A DNA stretch of 64,000 nucleotides from Henriciella litoralis (GTDB lineage Bacteria > Pseudomonadota > Alphaproteobacteria > Caulobacterales > Hyphomonadaceae), in assembly GCF_002088935.1 (NCBI RefSeq), contig NZ_NCSS01000006.1:2016407-2080406 (forward strand), given 5' to 3'. Shown piece after piece: positions 44,192 through 54,279 of the stretch (the stretch's first letter is position 1; every line of letters begins with the position of its first letter). Made by a program: the position numbers and the translations under genes. The notes under the pieces were generated by a model, which worked only from the letters and a program-made list of their open reading frames with translations, made no database searches and was not told the DNA's origin.

Positions 44192-45778
44192 TTAGTGCCG
44201 GAAATGGCGCATGCCGGTGAACACCATGGCGATGCCCGCCTCATCGGCCGCCTTGATGACTTCGTCATCGCGAATTGACCCGCCCGGCTGGATCACCGCC
44301 GTTGCGCCAGCAGACGCCGCCTGCAGCAAACCGTCCGCAAACGGGAAGAACGCGTCGGACGCGGCAACGCATCCCTTCGTCTTCGGCTCGTCCCAGCCAG
44401 CAACTTCGGCCGCATCTTCAGCCTTGCGTGCAGCAATTCGCGCAGAATCGATCCGGCTCATCTGGCCTGCGCCGATGCCGACTGTCGCCTGATCCTTGGC
44501 ATAGACGATCGTGTTCGACTTCACATGCTTGGCCACGCGCCAGGCAAAAATCAGGTCTTTCAGCTCCTGCTCGGTCGGGGCCTTCTCCGTCACAACGCGC
44601 AAATCGTCCTCTGAGACGCGTCCAAAGTCCCGGTCCTGCACCAGAAGGCCTCCAGCGACAGATTTCAGCACACGCCCCGGCGTGGTCGGGTCAGGAATGC
44701 CATTTGTCAGCAGAAGTCGAAGGTTCTTCTTCTTTGCAAACACTGCCATTGCGCCTTCATCAGCGCCCGGCGCGATAACAACTTCGGTGAAGATCTTCGT
44801 GATCTCTTCGGCTGTTTCCTCATCGAGCAAGCGGTTGAGCGCAACGATGCCGCCAAATGCCGATGTGGAGTCGCACTCAAGCGCCGCCCTGTAGGCTTCG
44901 ATCGGACTGTCGCCCATCGCAACGCCGCACGGATTGGCGTGCTTGATGATCGCGACGGCCGGCGTCTCCTCGCCCAGCTCACCGATCAGTTCAAACGCGG
45001 CATCGGTGTCATTGATGTTGTTGTAGGACAGTTCCTTGCCCTGCACCTGGCGCGCATTGGCGACACCTGGCCGCTTCGAGCCGGTCGTATAGAAGGCTGC
45101 AGACTGATGCGGGTTCTCGCCATAGCGGAGGCTTTGGGCCAGCCGTCCGCCAAACCCGGCCCAGTCCGGCGTGGTTTCTTCCAGCTGTTCGGCGTACCAG
45201 CCCGATATGGCCGCATCATAGGCGGCTGTGCGCGCATAGGTCTTTGCCGCAAGCTGACGGCTCAGTTTTCGGGAAACCTCACCTTCATGCTGGTCCATCT
45301 CTGCAAGGGCCTGGCCTATATCACCGGCATCGGTACAGACAGCCACTGAGTCGCCATTCTTCGCCGCCGCGCGCAACATGGCGGGGCCGCCAATGTCGAT
45401 ATTCTCGATACAGGTCTCGAAGTCTGCGCCCGACGCAACTGTGGCCTCGAACGGGTAGAGATTGATGTAGACCAGATCGATCGGAAGAATGTCGTGGCGT
45501 TCAGCGTCCTTGCGATGGCTTTCGATGTCGCGCCGGAACAGCAGGCCACCATGCACAGCCGGGTGCAGCGTCTTCACGCGGCCATCCATCATTTCCGGAT
45601 AACCTGTGAGGTCAGCCACGTCGCGAACCTCAAGGCCCGCCTCTTTGAGTGTGCGGGCAGAGCCGCCGGTGGAAACCAGTTCGACGCCATGCGAGGCGAG
45701 CCTCTGTGCAAACTCGGCCAGTCCATCCTTGTCGGATACAGACAAAAGGGCGCGGCGGACCTTGAAACGCTCGGACAT
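44192..45778 (-). CDS. purH: Bifunctional AICAR formyltransferase / IMP cyclohydrolase
   Basis: A 528-residue enzyme for the last two steps of IMP synthesis. The N-terminal IMP cyclohydrolase (about 1-200) has '[20 protein letters not shown]', '[20 protein letters not shown]' and '[20 protein letters not shown]'. The C-terminal AICAR transformylase has '[20 protein letters not shown]', the catalytic Lys-His in '[20 protein letters not shown]' and '[20 protein letters not shown]'. The length is complete. It follows the epimerase gene and precedes ybgC on the minus strand. No purine riboswitch is visible in the 82 bases upstream. Confidence 0.97.
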   Translation of the reverse strand: MSERFKVRRALLSVSDKDGLAEFAQRLASHGVELVSTGGSARTLKEAGLEVRDVADLTGYPEMMDGRVKTLHPAVHGGLLFRRDIESHRKDAERHDILPIDLVYINLYPFEATVASGADFETCIENIDIGGPAMLRAAAKNGDSVAVCTDAGDIGQALAEMDQHEGEVSRKLSRQLAAKTYARTAAYDAAISGWYAEQLEETTPDWAGFGGRLAQSLRYGENPHQSAAFYTTGSKRPGVANARQVQGKELSYNNINDTDAAFELIGELGEETPAVAIIKHANPCGVAMGDSPIEAYRAALECDSTSAFGGIVALNRLLDEETAEEITKIFTEVVIAPGADEGAMAVFAKKKNLRLLLTNGIPDPTTPGRVLKSVAGGLLVQDRDFGRVSEDDLRVVTEKAPTEQELKDLIFAWRVAKHVKSNTIVYAKDQATVGIGAGQMSRIDSARIAARKAEDAAEVAGWDEPKTKGCVAASDAFFPFADGLLQAASAGATAVIQPGGSIRDDEVIKAADEAGIAMVFTGMRHFRH

Positions 45779-45860
45779 GCAGGGCTCGACTTTCTAGATA
45801 GTGTGACGGGTTCTGATTGCCGTACCACGGCGCCCGATCAGGTCAACCAGACAGGCTGTT

Positions 45861-47738
45861 TCAGTCTGGCACGTGACGCGGGCGGTACTCCGGAACAAGC
45901 TGCGACAATACCTTGATGGCTTCCTCACGCCGCCGGTTCTGCGCGTGATCCAGCAGTTCGGTGATCTTCTCGGAAAAATCATTCGCGACGATCTGTTTGG
46001 ACGCCACCTTGTAAATGCCCTCAATGCCGATCGAGTGAACTTCTTCATGGTTGTAAGTCAGCATTTCGTGCATCTTCTCCCCCGCCCTCAAGCCGGTTGT
46101 GCGGATCTCGATGTCCCGGCCCGGCACCAGCCCCTTGAGGCGGATCATCGCCTCAGCCAGGGACTTGATGCGCACGGGCTCGCCCATGTCGAGCACATAA
46201 AGGGAGGCCGTGCTCGGCGCGCCATTGTGCGTTGCCGATTGCAGGACCAGCGCCGAGGCTTCTTCGACCGTCATAAAGTAGCGCGTCACATCAGCATGCG
46301 TCAGCGTCACCGGTCCGCCCTTCGCGATCTGACGCTCGAACAGCGGCACGACCGAGCCCGATGAGCCAAGCACATTGCCGAAACGGACCATGGAGACAGC
46401 AAGATTGGACCCATGCGCCTGATGCGTCATTGCCAGTTCAGCGAGACGCTTTGTGGCGCCCATCACATTGTCGGGATTAACGGCCTTGTCTGTCGATACA
46501 AAAACCAGCTTCTCGACATCTGTCGCAATGGCTGCCTTCGCGGTCTTCAGCGCACCCCCGACATTTGTCAGGATCGCTTCGCAGACATTGTGCTCCATCA
46601 GGGGCACATGTTTGAGCGCAGCGGCGTGAATGATGACGTCGGGCCGGATTTCTTCAATCGCCCGCCTAACCCGAAGTTCGTCACGAACATCACCAAGTTC
46701 AGAGCGGATCCGGACATTGGGAAAATCTGCCCGGAGCGACAGATCAGCCTCGTAGAGGTTATACTCGGAGGAATCGAAAAGCGTGAGCGACCCTGGATTC
46801 ATCGCGGCGCACTGGCGCGCCAGCTCTGACCCGATTGTGCCACCACCGCCGGTCACGAAAACCCGCGAGCCCTCGATCAGTCGTGCAACGGGCGCATCAT
46901 CCAGCACCCGCTCGCGGCGCTTGAGCAAATCCGCAGGGCGCACCGGCATCATCCCGCTGCCGTCATTGCCGGCATCCAGCGTCATGACTTCGGTCTTGCG
47001 GTTCGCCGCCTCTTCGAGGATCTGCACCATATATTGACGCTCGCGCGCTGCGCCAGACACCGCGACAAGCGGGGTCTTGCCATAGCGAAGCGTCAGCAGA
47101 TCAAGGACCTTGCCCAGGTCTTCAAGTCCGCCCATTACCGGCACGCCGCGGATGGCACGGCCGAATTCAGCGCCATCCGGTTCCAGCAGGCCAAGAATGC
47201 GAACCTTGGCGCCTTCATCATCCTGATTGAGTGTTTTGAGAATCAAAGGCGCTTCGGTGGCCTTCGCTATCAGCAGCGACATCGGGGCATCGGGCCGCGT
47301 GCGGGAGAAAAAGATCTGCAGCGGCCGGCGGGTAGACCGCCCAAGCGCGACCATGCGGCCGGCAAAGATGATGGCCATCCACAGAATGTCGGCCAGTAAC
47401 AGCGATGACCGGGGAAAGCCCACCAGCCTGTTCCACAGAAACATGACCGGCAGAAACATCAGGGTCGCCAGCATCACAGCCTGCACGATTTTGACGGCGT
47501 CCGCCCAGCCAGCATGGCGCCAGACCTGCTTGTGGACCTGGAGAAGGAAGAAGGCGAGGAAAGCGACGCTGGTGAACAACCCGGTCGCGACAAAGCCGGA
47601 CCAGAGCGCATAAGGCGGCGCGCCACCGGTCGCGAGCCAGCGACCGGAAATGGCAATCGCCATCGCCACGCCAGCAGCGATCGTATCAAAGCCAAGCGTA
47701 ATCGCCATGGCCCGGCGGGCTTCGTCACGTGGCGTCAA
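45861..47738 (-). CDS. CapD/PglF-type nucleotide-sugar epimerase/dehydratase, membrane-bound
   Basis: A 625-residue protein of the FlaA1/WbpM/CapD group. Four membrane helices lie in the first 135 residues, then a CoA-binding-like domain ('TRPDAPMSLLIAKATEAPLI'). The SDR-type catalytic part starts at about 285 with 'VFVTGGGGTIGSELARQCAA'. In place of the classical YxxxK, 'VSTDKAVNPDNVMGATKRLA' holds the active-site region typical of 4,6-dehydratases of UDP-GlcNAc. It probably makes an early sugar for capsule, O-antigen or protein glycosylation. The start overlaps the end of the heparinase-like gene by four bases (ATGA), so the two are coupled. Confidence 0.9.
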   Translation of the reverse strand: MTPRDEARRAMAITLGFDTIAAGVAMAIAISGRWLATGGAPPYALWSGFVATGLFTSVAFLAFFLLQVHKQVWRHAGWADAVKIVQAVMLATLMFLPVMFLWNRLVGFPRSSLLLADILWMAIIFAGRMVALGRSTRRPLQIFFSRTRPDAPMSLLIAKATEAPLILKTLNQDDEGAKVRILGLLEPDGAEFGRAIRGVPVMGGLEDLGKVLDLLTLRYGKTPLVAVSGAARERQYMVQILEEAANRKTEVMTLDAGNDGSGMMPVRPADLLKRRERVLDDAPVARLIEGSRVFVTGGGGTIGSELARQCAAMNPGSLTLFDSSEYNLYEADLSLRADFPNVRIRSELGDVRDELRVRRAIEEIRPDVIIHAAALKHVPLMEHNVCEAILTNVGGALKTAKAAIATDVEKLVFVSTDKAVNPDNVMGATKRLAELAMTHQAHGSNLAVSMVRFGNVLGSSGSVVPLFERQIAKGGPVTLTHADVTRYFMTVEEASALVLQSATHNGAPSTASLYVLDMGEPVRIKSLAEAMIRLKGLVPGRDIEIRTTGLRAGEKMHEMLTYNHEEVHSIGIEGIYKVASKQIVANDFSEKITELLDHAQNRRREEAIKVLSQLVPEYRPRHVPD

Positions 47739-49462
47739 GCAGGCTCATCCTTCAAAAATGCCCAGCGGATACAGTTCGGCGGATTTGTGCCGTCGCTATC
47801 GGCATCCGCATGGCCACTGAGTACGATTTGGGCGCTTTTCTCAATAACGCCCCGTCCCAAATATACCGTCTTTTCCAGTTTTGCACCCGGATGACTGGTT
47901 TTGAACCTCCACTGCTCGCCAGTGTCCGTTTCCAGCTTGATGCATTTATCACCCATGACCGGCGTAACTGTCGGGTGCAAGTGAAACCTAACGGCGAACT
48001 TGAAGGTTTCGCCGCGCGGTGCCGGCCCTTGGGAGACCGGCCGGGCGAGGGAATCCTCGCCGGTCAACCGCCGCCCATCTCCCGACATGAAAAGCCGGCG
48101 GCGATGAAGCAGTCCGAATGGCGGCTTGTATCCAGCGTGCTGGGCATCGAGCCAGATTTCATCTGCTTCTTCCAGCCGTTTGGCGAAAATACCATCCGGG
48201 CCGTCAGGAAAGGTCAGGCCCGTTTCTTCATTCCTGTGAAACGGCGCGGAATCCTCGCCCGCAATGATCAAGGTCGAATGCGCACTGGTCCGACGCACCG
48301 CAGCGCGCCAGTCAATATCAACCTCTGGGCTAAACCCGCACGATGTCACGATCCGCGAGGCACCGGACTGAAGCTCAAACCCCAGCGCCCCGGCATGCGC
48401 GCCGTCGCCGAAAGGCTCCTGCGGCGCGGGTCCAGCATCCAGCATCAGGCAGGTTCCGCCCTTCACAAGCTTATGAAAGCCCGACTTGGGCGCAACCATG
48501 AACCGCCGGGTCGGCGTTTCCAGCTTTTTGAGCGCTGCAGTCACGGTTTCAGGCAGGTTTTCATCGCTGTCATTGAAGACCGGCATTGCGCCATCACCGC
48601 AGCGGAAAAATCCGACCATCCCGCCCAGACGTCCGATCCATGAGCTGATAAACCCGGGCACTGGCCGATGAGAGCGCTCAATGGCGTCGCGGACCACATA
48701 GAGATCAAGCAAGGCGCCGAGGCCCCGCGATGGCGCCCGTGTTGCATGGCCCCCATCCGGCAGGATCTGCGCCGTGCACTCATTCTCCAGCCGCTCAAGC
48801 GCTTCGTCATACCCCTCCCCGTTTTTCAGACAGAGGCTATCGAGCACCATCACGCAGATTAGCTTCCATCGCGCGGTGAAATCCGAGCAGTCATCCTTCA
48901 TCGCTTCGAGGTGGCGCAGTTGTCGCCCAAGCGATTCAAGACGATTATGGATTTCCGGCTCGCTGCCCTGTTCGAACAGGGGCGCGCCGCACAGCATCCA
49001 GTTCCACACCCGGTCTGCGGCGCAGCCTGTCCGCCAGGCAAACCCGTTGAACCGGCCGAAATTCGCGATCCAGTCATCGACAAGAAAACGCGCGCGCTCA
49101 GCCCCCGCTTCGCCTTGGGCAAACACGTCGGCAAGCCAGCCGAACCGATGGACGCGGTCGGCAAAATGACGAGACGGCAGCGGAGCTGTCCAGGGCGGAA
49201 GGCCTTCAAGCATCTCAATCTTGTCGGCGCCGATGCGCCAGATATCGCGAAGAAGGCTTTCGCCCCGCATCAAATCGGGCGGCGCGGCGGCGGCTGGATA
49301 GAAAGCAAATTTGTCCGGCGTCGCGCCAGCAATTTTCAGTCGATGGATCGGACTGGCTTCGGCCTCTTCGCCGCTACGGCCGGAGAGACGCGCCCAAAGC
49401 TCCATATCCTCTTCGGGGGTCCGACGCGGCGGTTGTGTCGATTTGGCGTAGTCGACTGGCAT
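47735..49462 (-). CDS. Heparinase II/III-like protein
   Basis: A 575-residue protein with an N-terminal helical toroid (about 60-320) and a C-terminal beta-sandwich domain of the heparinase II/III type (about 330-570), as in polysaccharide lyases. 'HFADRVHRFGWLADVFAQGE' and 'FNGFAWRTGCAADRVWNWML' fit the toroid. 'RRTSAHSTLIIAGEDSAPFH' with 'SAHSTL' is the family's conserved block in the second domain. There is no clear signal peptide, which is usual for the alphaproteobacterial members found beside rsmB/rpe/purH. It may degrade or edit an internal or surface glycan. It is coupled to the epimerase gene. Confidence 0.87.
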   Translation of the reverse strand: MPVDYAKSTQPPRRTPEEDMELWARLSGRSGEEAEASPIHRLKIAGATPDKFAFYPAAAAPPDLMRGESLLRDIWRIGADKIEMLEGLPPWTAPLPSRHFADRVHRFGWLADVFAQGEAGAERARFLVDDWIANFGRFNGFAWRTGCAADRVWNWMLCGAPLFEQGSEPEIHNRLESLGRQLRHLEAMKDDCSDFTARWKLICVMVLDSLCLKNGEGYDEALERLENECTAQILPDGGHATRAPSRGLGALLDLYVVRDAIERSHRPVPGFISSWIGRLGGMVGFFRCGDGAMPVFNDSDENLPETVTAALKKLETPTRRFMVAPKSGFHKLVKGGTCLMLDAGPAPQEPFGDGAHAGALGFELQSGASRIVTSCGFSPEVDIDWRAAVRRTSAHSTLIIAGEDSAPFHRNEETGLTFPDGPDGIFAKRLEEADEIWLDAQHAGYKPPFGLLHRRRLFMSGDGRRLTGEDSLARPVSQGPAPRGETFKFAVRFHLHPTVTPVMGDKCIKLETDTGEQWRFKTSHPGAKLEKTVYLGRGVIEKSAQIVLSGHADADSDGTNPPNCIRWAFLKDEPA

Positions 49463-49483
49463 AATGTGCCTGACACTCGATCT

Positions 49484-50152
49484 TCAGTTGGAGGCACCAC
49501 CGCGAAGTGCGGCAATGTTCCCAGCATATTCACCGGGACCGCCCCTGAATACTGCCGATCCCGCTACGATCGCAGACACGCCAGCATCAATGGCTCTGGG
49601 GGCCGTTGCAGGATTGAGGCCACCATCCACTTCGAGAATGATATCCCGGCCCGTTTCGTCGATCTTGCGACGGAACATCTCGATCTTGCGCAGCTGGCTC
49701 TCGATGAAGCTCTGCCCGCCAAATCCCGGATTGACCGACATCACCAGGATCATGTCGATATCGTCGATAATCGGATCAACCACATCTGCTGGCGTGCCCG
49801 GATTGATAGCCACGCCGGGCTTCATACCTGCCGCGCGTATCGCCTGAAGCGTCCGGTGAATATGTGGGCCCGCTTCCGGGTGCACGGTCAAAATGTCTGC
49901 GCCGGCCTTGGCAAAATCCTCGATAAAAGGATCAACCGGCGACATCATCAGATGCACATCGAAAGGCTTCTTCGAGTGCGGACGCAGCTTTTCGATGACA
50001 GGTGGGCCAAAGGTCAGATTGGGCACGAAATGACCGTCCATGACGTCGACATGGATCATGTCGGCGCCAGCCTCGTCAATCGCCCGGATTTCTTCGCCCA
50101 GTTTCGCAAAATCTGCAGACAGGATCGAAGGAGAAATAAGCACGTCACGCAT
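49484..50152 (-). CDS. rpe: Ribulose-phosphate 3-epimerase
   Basis: A 222-residue TIM-barrel enzyme that interconverts ribulose-5-phosphate and xylulose-5-phosphate. It shows '[20 protein letters not shown]', the metal ligands in '[20 protein letters not shown]', '[20 protein letters not shown]', '[20 protein letters not shown]' and '[20 protein letters not shown]'. All catalytic Asp and His positions are present. ATG 50152 fits the family start; an in-frame extension to 50185 adds 11 residues with no homology. The heparinase-like gene follows 21 bases on. A hairpin terminator lies just upstream (50164-50199), so it needs its own promoter or readthrough. Confidence 0.96.
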   Translation of the reverse strand: MRDVLISPSILSADFAKLGEEIRAIDEAGADMIHVDVMDGHFVPNLTFGPPVIEKLRPHSKKPFDVHLMMSPVDPFIEDFAKAGADILTVHPEAGPHIHRTLQAIRAAGMKPGVAINPGTPADVVDPIIDDIDMILVMSVNPGFGGQSFIESQLRKIEMFRRKIDETGRDIILEVDGGLNPATAPRAIDAGVSAIVAGSAVFRGGPGEYAGNIAALRGGASN

Positions 50153-50163
50153 GCCTGTTGCGT

Positions 50164-50199
50164 AAAACCAATCTGCCGCAAGCACAAGGCTCGCGGCAG
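50164..50199 (-). terminator. Hairpin terminator after the glycine-zipper lipoprotein gene
   Basis: CTGCCGC (50173-50179) and GCGGCAG (50193-50199) form the stem, with an inner AGC/GCT pair. On the minus strand it is followed by ATTGGTTTT. It lies between the lipoprotein gene and rpe. Confidence 0.5.
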
Positions 50200-50248
50200 A
50201 GGATGTCAGCAGACCGGCTGCATGACGTTCGGAATCATTGAGGCCAGT

Positions 50249-50740
50249 CTAGTACTGGGCTGGCGATACGGTAACCCGGTCGGCATTGTAGGTCACATTC
50301 ACCCGATTGCCCGGATACATATAGATATCCGCGCCCTGGACGATTTCTGCGACCTCGCCGGAATCAAAGCGGATCGTGTAGGCGAAGCCGCGACGTGTAT
50401 TCGCGCCTTTGCCAAGTTCGTTACCGGCAAGCCCGCCGAGAACCGCGCCGCCAACTGCGCCAGCTGTTTGCGCCTTGTCGCCGCCGCCGAGCTCAGATCC
50501 GGCAAGCCCGCCGAGAACCGCACCGGTCGCAGCGCCCAGAATTGATTTATCTGGCCGGATGGTCACTTCGCGGACGGCCGTGATCGTGCCTTGCCTCACG
50601 GTCGATGCATAACCGACGGAGTTCGAGTTAACGGTGTTCGCGCCATACGTACCTGCACAGCCAGCCAGGGTCAGCGTGAGCGCGGCGAATGCGCCAGCGA
50701 TCATCCTGCTCGGCGCTTTGAGTGTCATTACAGACGTCAT
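50249..50740 (-). CDS. Glycine-zipper (SlyB-like) outer-membrane lipoprotein
   Basis: A 163-residue lipoprotein. The signal peptide ends with 'TLAGC' (Cys28). Two glycine-zipper hairpins follow, 'GAATGAVLGGLAGSELGGGD' and 'GAVGGAVLGGLAGNELGKGA', typical of the 2TM glycine-zipper family to which SlyB and Pcp belong. A beta-rich end 'YTIRFDSGEVAEIVQGADIY' closes the protein. SlyB-like proteins help outer-membrane stability. Met1 (50740) or Met5 (50728) may be the start. It lies between rsmB and rpe, and a hairpin follows it. Confidence 0.88.
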   Translation of the reverse strand: MTSVMTLKAPSRMIAGAFAALTLTLAGCAGTYGANTVNSNSVGYASTVRQGTITAVREVTIRPDKSILGAATGAVLGGLAGSELGGGDKAQTAGAVGGAVLGGLAGNELGKGANTRRGFAYTIRFDSGEVAEIVQGADIYMYPGNRVNVTYNADRVTVSPAQY

Positions 50741-50852
50741 GAGGTGCTCCTTTGCACATTGGACCTAGTCATTATCCAGAGGTCCCGCTGAACCGTATAT
50801 GAATTGCTCAGGGCTTTTTTATGGCCGGTGCAAATCAAGGGGGTTCAGCGCG

Positions 50853-52142
50853 TCAGGCCTTCCGACGCAGACGGGAGATAAAGAAGGAGTCGTGCACGAA
50901 TTCCCCCGATGGCAGGGTCAGAAGATCGCCATCCCCGCTGAGGCCATCCGCGAACACACCAACCTCATCGGCCGAAATCGGCTCGCGCTCAATCTTGCCC
51001 TCAGCAAGCACCGCATCGACGACATCAAGGCCTTCGGATTTGAGCGGCGTACAGACGCAATAGACGATCAGCCCGCCCGGCTTCACCAGTTCAGCGGCTT
51101 TCGACAACAGACGCTTTTGCACATCAGGAAAGCGCGCAATATCGTCCGGCTGCTTGATCCAGGCGCCTTCCGGGTGACGGCGAAGCGTGCCGAGCGCGGA
51201 GCACGGCGCGTCGAGCAGGACATGATCTGCCAGCGTCTCAGGCGTCCAGGTCTCGACTTTTCCGGTGATCACCTCAACATTCTCAGTCAGCCCGGTGCGT
51301 TCAAGGTTCTCGGTCACGCGTGTGAGGCGGGCCGCAGACCGGTCAATCGCGGTTACTTTTGCGCCAGTTGCCGCCAATTGCATGGTTTTGCCGCCCGGCG
51401 CCGCACAAAGATCAAACACAGTGTCCGACGCACCGACGCCCAATAGCTGCGCCGGCAGGACCGCTGCAGCGTCCTGCACCCACCAGTCTCCGGCCTCAAA
51501 GCCCTCAAGCGCGCTGATATCACCTGTGCCGACCCGAACCGTAACCTGCCCGATCCGTTCGCCATCCATCGCCTCTGCCAGTGCATCGGCGGCGTCTGGC
51601 GTACGGGCGGTCAGGTCGAGCTCAGGCTCGGTCATCTGCACTTTTGCAAGTCGTGTGGCGGTCTCGACGCCAAGGCTGGTCATCATCGCAACCGTCAGCC
51701 AGTCTGGCCAGACGCTGGTCGCCGGAATGCTATCGAAGCGCTCCCGGCTGGAGACAACCTTCCGCAGCACCGCATTCAAAAATCCAGCCGCAGACTTGCC
51801 TCGCGCCCACTGCTTGGCAGCATCCACCGTTTCACTGACAACCGCGTGCGGCGGGGTTTCCATCAGCCAGCTTTGCGCCGCGCCGACGCGCAATAAAGCG
51901 CGGGCGGGCGGAGACGCTGTCTCAATCGGCCGGTTCAGCAGCGGGGCAAGGCCCTTGTCGATACGGCCGAGCTGGCGCAGCGCCGCGCTCGCCATCGCGC
52001 GGGCAAAGCCGCGGTCCGGGCCTGACAGGCCGCCATAGATTTCAGAGGTCGCCATCGCCTCATCCAGCGTGCGGCGATTATCGAGCGTTTCTATTAAGAG
52101 GTCTGCCGCCGCCTGGCGTGATCTTGCACCACTCATCCCCAC
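50853..52142 (-). CDS. rsmB: 16S rRNA m5C967 methyltransferase-type protein (RsmB/Sun)
   Basis: A 429-residue RNA (cytosine-5) methyltransferase. The N-terminal NusB-like RNA-binding domain (about 5-135) has '[20 protein letters not shown]'. The SAM-dependent domain has '[20 protein letters not shown]' as motif I, '[20 protein letters not shown]' with the catalytic Cys, and '[20 protein letters not shown]' with the second Cys. The NusB domain and the length fit RsmB rather than other Nop2-like enzymes. It overlaps the htpX gene by about ten bases, so the two are coupled. Confidence 0.92.
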   Translation of the reverse strand: MGMSGARSRQAAADLLIETLDNRRTLDEAMATSEIYGGLSGPDRGFARAMASAALRQLGRIDKGLAPLLNRPIETASPPARALLRVGAAQSWLMETPPHAVVSETVDAAKQWARGKSAAGFLNAVLRKVVSSRERFDSIPATSVWPDWLTVAMMTSLGVETATRLAKVQMTEPELDLTARTPDAADALAEAMDGERIGQVTVRVGTGDISALEGFEAGDWWVQDAAAVLPAQLLGVGASDTVFDLCAAPGGKTMQLAATGAKVTAIDRSAARLTRVTENLERTGLTENVEVITGKVETWTPETLADHVLLDAPCSALGTLRRHPEGAWIKQPDDIARFPDVQKRLLSKAAELVKPGGLIVYCVCTPLKSEGLDVVDAVLAEGKIEREPISADEVGVFADGLSGDGDLLTLPSGEFVHDSFFISRLRRKA

Positions 52143-53029
52143 GGGCCACGCGTGCCGACGGTTTCAGGATAGAGGCGTTCTGGTGGCTCTACATTCATTT
52201 CTTCACCCAGCTTGCGCAGCGCCTCGATGCGATTGGCCGTCGCCGGGTGCGTCGAAAACAGTTTGTCACCCTGGCGCCCGGCAAGCGGGTTCATGATATA
52301 GACATGCGCCATGGCGGGGCTGGCTTCGGCGCGCTGGTTCAGCGTCGCGCGGGCACCCCGGTCAATTTTCTCAAGCGCGGAGGCGAGCCAGTACGGATTG
52401 CCGCAAATCTCAGCGCCGCGCCGATCCGCTTCATATTCACGCGACCGGCTGATCGCCATCTGCACGAGACCTGCCGCCATCGGCGCGAAAATCATGATTG
52501 CAATCGCGCCAATAATCCCGCCGCGCTCACGATTGCCAAAGAACAGCGCGAAATTGGCCAGCATGCCGATCGCACCGGCGAGGGTCGCGGTTACTGTCAT
52601 GGTCAACGTATCGCGGTGCTGAACGTGCGCCAGCTCATGCGCCATCACGCCGGAGACTTCCTCGCGGGTCAGCGTGCTGAGCAGTCCGGCTGTTGCGGCC
52701 ACGGCGGCATTGTTGGGGTTGCGCCCCGTCGCAAAGGCATTCGGCTGCGGTGTATCAATAATGTAGATGCGCGGATGCGGCATGCCGGCATGCTCTGCCA
52801 GGGCGCGAGTATCGTTCGCAAACGTCCTGTAGACCGGCGACTTCTCATCTGCGGTAATCTCACGGGCCCCCTGCATGCGAAGGACGATCTTGTCGGCATT
52901 CCACCAGGAAAAAACGTTCAGCCCGAACGCGATGACAAAAGCGATCCCCATACCGATGGCGCCGCCGACCAGATAACCGATCGCCATGAAAAGCGCGGTC
53001 ATGACTGCCAGCAAAATGAAAGTCTTCAT
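52133..53029 (-). CDS. htpX: Protease HtpX
   Basis: A 298-residue membrane zinc metalloprotease that degrades damaged membrane proteins together with FtsH. It has two helices at the start ('[20 protein letters not shown]' and '[20 protein letters not shown]'), the HExxH site '[20 protein letters not shown]' and the third ligand region '[15 protein letters not shown]'. Two further helices lie at about 150-200. ATG 53029 fits the family start; a GTG at 53047 is possible but adds six unconserved residues. rsmB overlaps its end. A stress promoter is likely in the 120 bases upstream but is not evident. Confidence 0.95.
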   Translation of the reverse strand: MKTFILLAVMTALFMAIGYLVGGAIGMGIAFVIAFGLNVFSWWNADKIVLRMQGAREITADEKSPVYRTFANDTRALAEHAGMPHPRIYIIDTPQPNAFATGRNPNNAAVAATAGLLSTLTREEVSGVMAHELAHVQHRDTLTMTVTATLAGAIGMLANFALFFGNRERGGIIGAIAIMIFAPMAAGLVQMAISRSREYEADRRGAEICGNPYWLASALEKIDRGARATLNQRAEASPAMAHVYIMNPLAGRQGDKLFSTHPATANRIEALRKLGEEMNVEPPERLYPETVGTRGPWG

Positions 53030-53148
53030 CGTTCCCACGAATATCACTCCTTGATAGTGAGGGGCTTCGTTTTAATCTTTCGCAGGCGATTATATGGAAA
53101 GCATTAACGCTTGTGGGAAGAACGCACCACAAGCATGACAGAATTATC

Positions 53149-53334
53149 ATGACAAAAGACATCCCCCCAGCCGCTCAGCGCGCCCTTGAAGAGGCTGAAA
53201 GCCGCCGCGCCGAACAACTCGCCCACGAAAAGCGTCTTGAAGCCGAGCGTGAGACCGAAACGGGTGGCCCACGCAAAATTGAGCCGACCCGCTTTGGTGA
53301 CTGGGAGCGCAAAGGCATCACTTACGACTTCTAG
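53149..53334 (+). CDS. DUF1674 protein (SDHAF4-like)
   Basis: A 61-residue basic-acidic protein with a helical charged first part (ALEEAESRRAEQLAHEKRLE) and the DUF1674 signature at the end, 'RKIEPTRFGDWERKGITYDF', with the family's DWE.KG...DF. The eukaryotic homologue SDHAF4 protects succinate dehydrogenase flavoprotein during assembly, so the bacterial protein probably does the same; this is inference. ATG 53149 is preferred to 53113, whose added residues contain His/Lys and no homology. It is divergent from htpX. A hairpin follows the stop. Confidence 0.9.
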   Translation: MTKDIPPAAQRALEEAESRRAEQLAHEKRLEAERETETGGPRKIEPTRFGDWERKGITYDF

Positions 53335-53335
53335 T

Positions 53336-53364
53336 CAGGCCCCGCACGTGCAATCGCGGGCCTG
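53336..53364. terminator. GC-rich hairpin after the DUF1674 gene
   Basis: CAGGCCCCGC and GCGGGCCTG arms with an approximately 9-base loop, starting two bases after the stop. It has no T-run, so a weak terminator is the best reading. Confidence 0.4.
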
Positions 53365-53486
53365 GATTCGCGCCTCAGGTTAACCCGTTTGCATCTGGCC
53401 GCGCAGAGGCGTTTACTGGTGATTGGCCCCGCACTTGCTGCGATTGCAGGCAAGGACCAAAGAATTTCGCTCAGGAGGCGAATTGC

Positions 53487-54155
53487 ATGTCAAAACGTTA
53501 CACATTGATGGCGCTTGCGGCGACATCCGTTCTGTTTGCTGGCCCCGCTTTCGCTGATGGCTATCCAGACAGAACCTATAATCACGGTCCCGCCCCCCTT
53601 CAGGCGCATGCGCCAGCCCCTCCAGAGCCGGGTTGCTATGAAATCGGTCCGGACACCTGGTCCTGTCCGCCGGTTCCGCAGCAACACAGCAGCTCGAGCT
53701 ATGGCGGCGCTGCCGTCTATCAGGCTGGCTATTCAGGCGGCACGCACAGCTATTATGACGAATCCCAGACGCGGACTTACGTAAACCGTTACACGACCGG
53801 CGGCATCTGCTGCGGCGGTGCCGTGGCGCATGTGCCGCCTCCGGTTCGTTACGCGCCTCCACCCCCACCTCCACGTCCGATCTATGTCGACCGCGGCATC
53901 AGCATCGATATTGGCGGCTTTGACGGCGGCGTCGGCAATGGCGTCGATGGCGGATATTATGGCGGTGGCGGCGGCTTTGCCTATGCCAGCGCATCGAGCT
54001 CAGCCAGCGCCTTCTCATCGGCCACGGCAGCCTTTGCCTTCCGCGGCAATTTCAAGGGAGGCGGCAAAAAAGGTGGCCATGGCGGCGGCTGCAACAAGTG
54101 CGGCGGTGGCGGTGGCCATGGCGGCCACGGTGGAAAAGGTGGCGGCGGCCACTAG
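53487..54155 (+). CDS. Secreted Gly/His-rich low-complexity protein
   Basis: A 222-residue exported protein. The signal peptide is 'MSKRYTLMALAATSVLFAGP' with AFA/D cleavage near residue 23. The middle holds Pro- and Tyr-rich stretches ('PPPVRYAPPPPPPRPIYVDR') and five to six Cys, including 'GGICCGG'. An Ala/Ser segment follows, and the last 35 residues are almost only Gly, His, Lys and Cys ('GGHGGGCNKCGGGGGHGGHG'), a composition that could bind metal or form a matrix. I recognise no family; similar low-complexity proteins occur in related bacteria. GGAGGCG lies ahead of the ATG. A hairpin lies about 90 bases downstream. Confidence 0.75.
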   Translation: MSKRYTLMALAATSVLFAGPAFADGYPDRTYNHGPAPLQAHAPAPPEPGCYEIGPDTWSCPPVPQQHSSSSYGGAAVYQAGYSGGTHSYYDESQTRTYVNRYTTGGICCGGAVAHVPPPVRYAPPPPPPRPIYVDRGISIDIGGFDGGVGNGVDGGYYGGGGGFAYASASSSASAFSSATAAFAFRGNFKGGGKKGGHGGGCNKCGGGGGHGGHGGKGGGGH

Positions 54156-54244
54156 GCCGGCCAACGGTGAGGCGATCCACGCTCGCCCATATCGCGTCTT
54201 CAGCCGGAACTGACTCGCAGCCCACTCCTGTATTTTCGAACAGA

Positions 54245-54274
54245 TGAAGCCAGCACATCCGTGTGCCGGCTTCA
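54245..54274. terminator. Hairpin between the Gly-rich gene and acyltransferase gene
   Basis: TGAAGCC pairs with GGCTTCA and an inner GCAC with GTGC, separated by one mismatch, with loop ATCCGT. It lies between convergent genes and six bases from the acyltransferase stop. It has no clear T-run. Confidence 0.45.
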
Positions 54275-54279
54275 CGACT

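Noticed and set aside
48911..50545. A 544-codon plus-strand frame
   Set aside because: It runs opposite the heparinase-like, rpe and lipoprotein genes, all of which are well supported.
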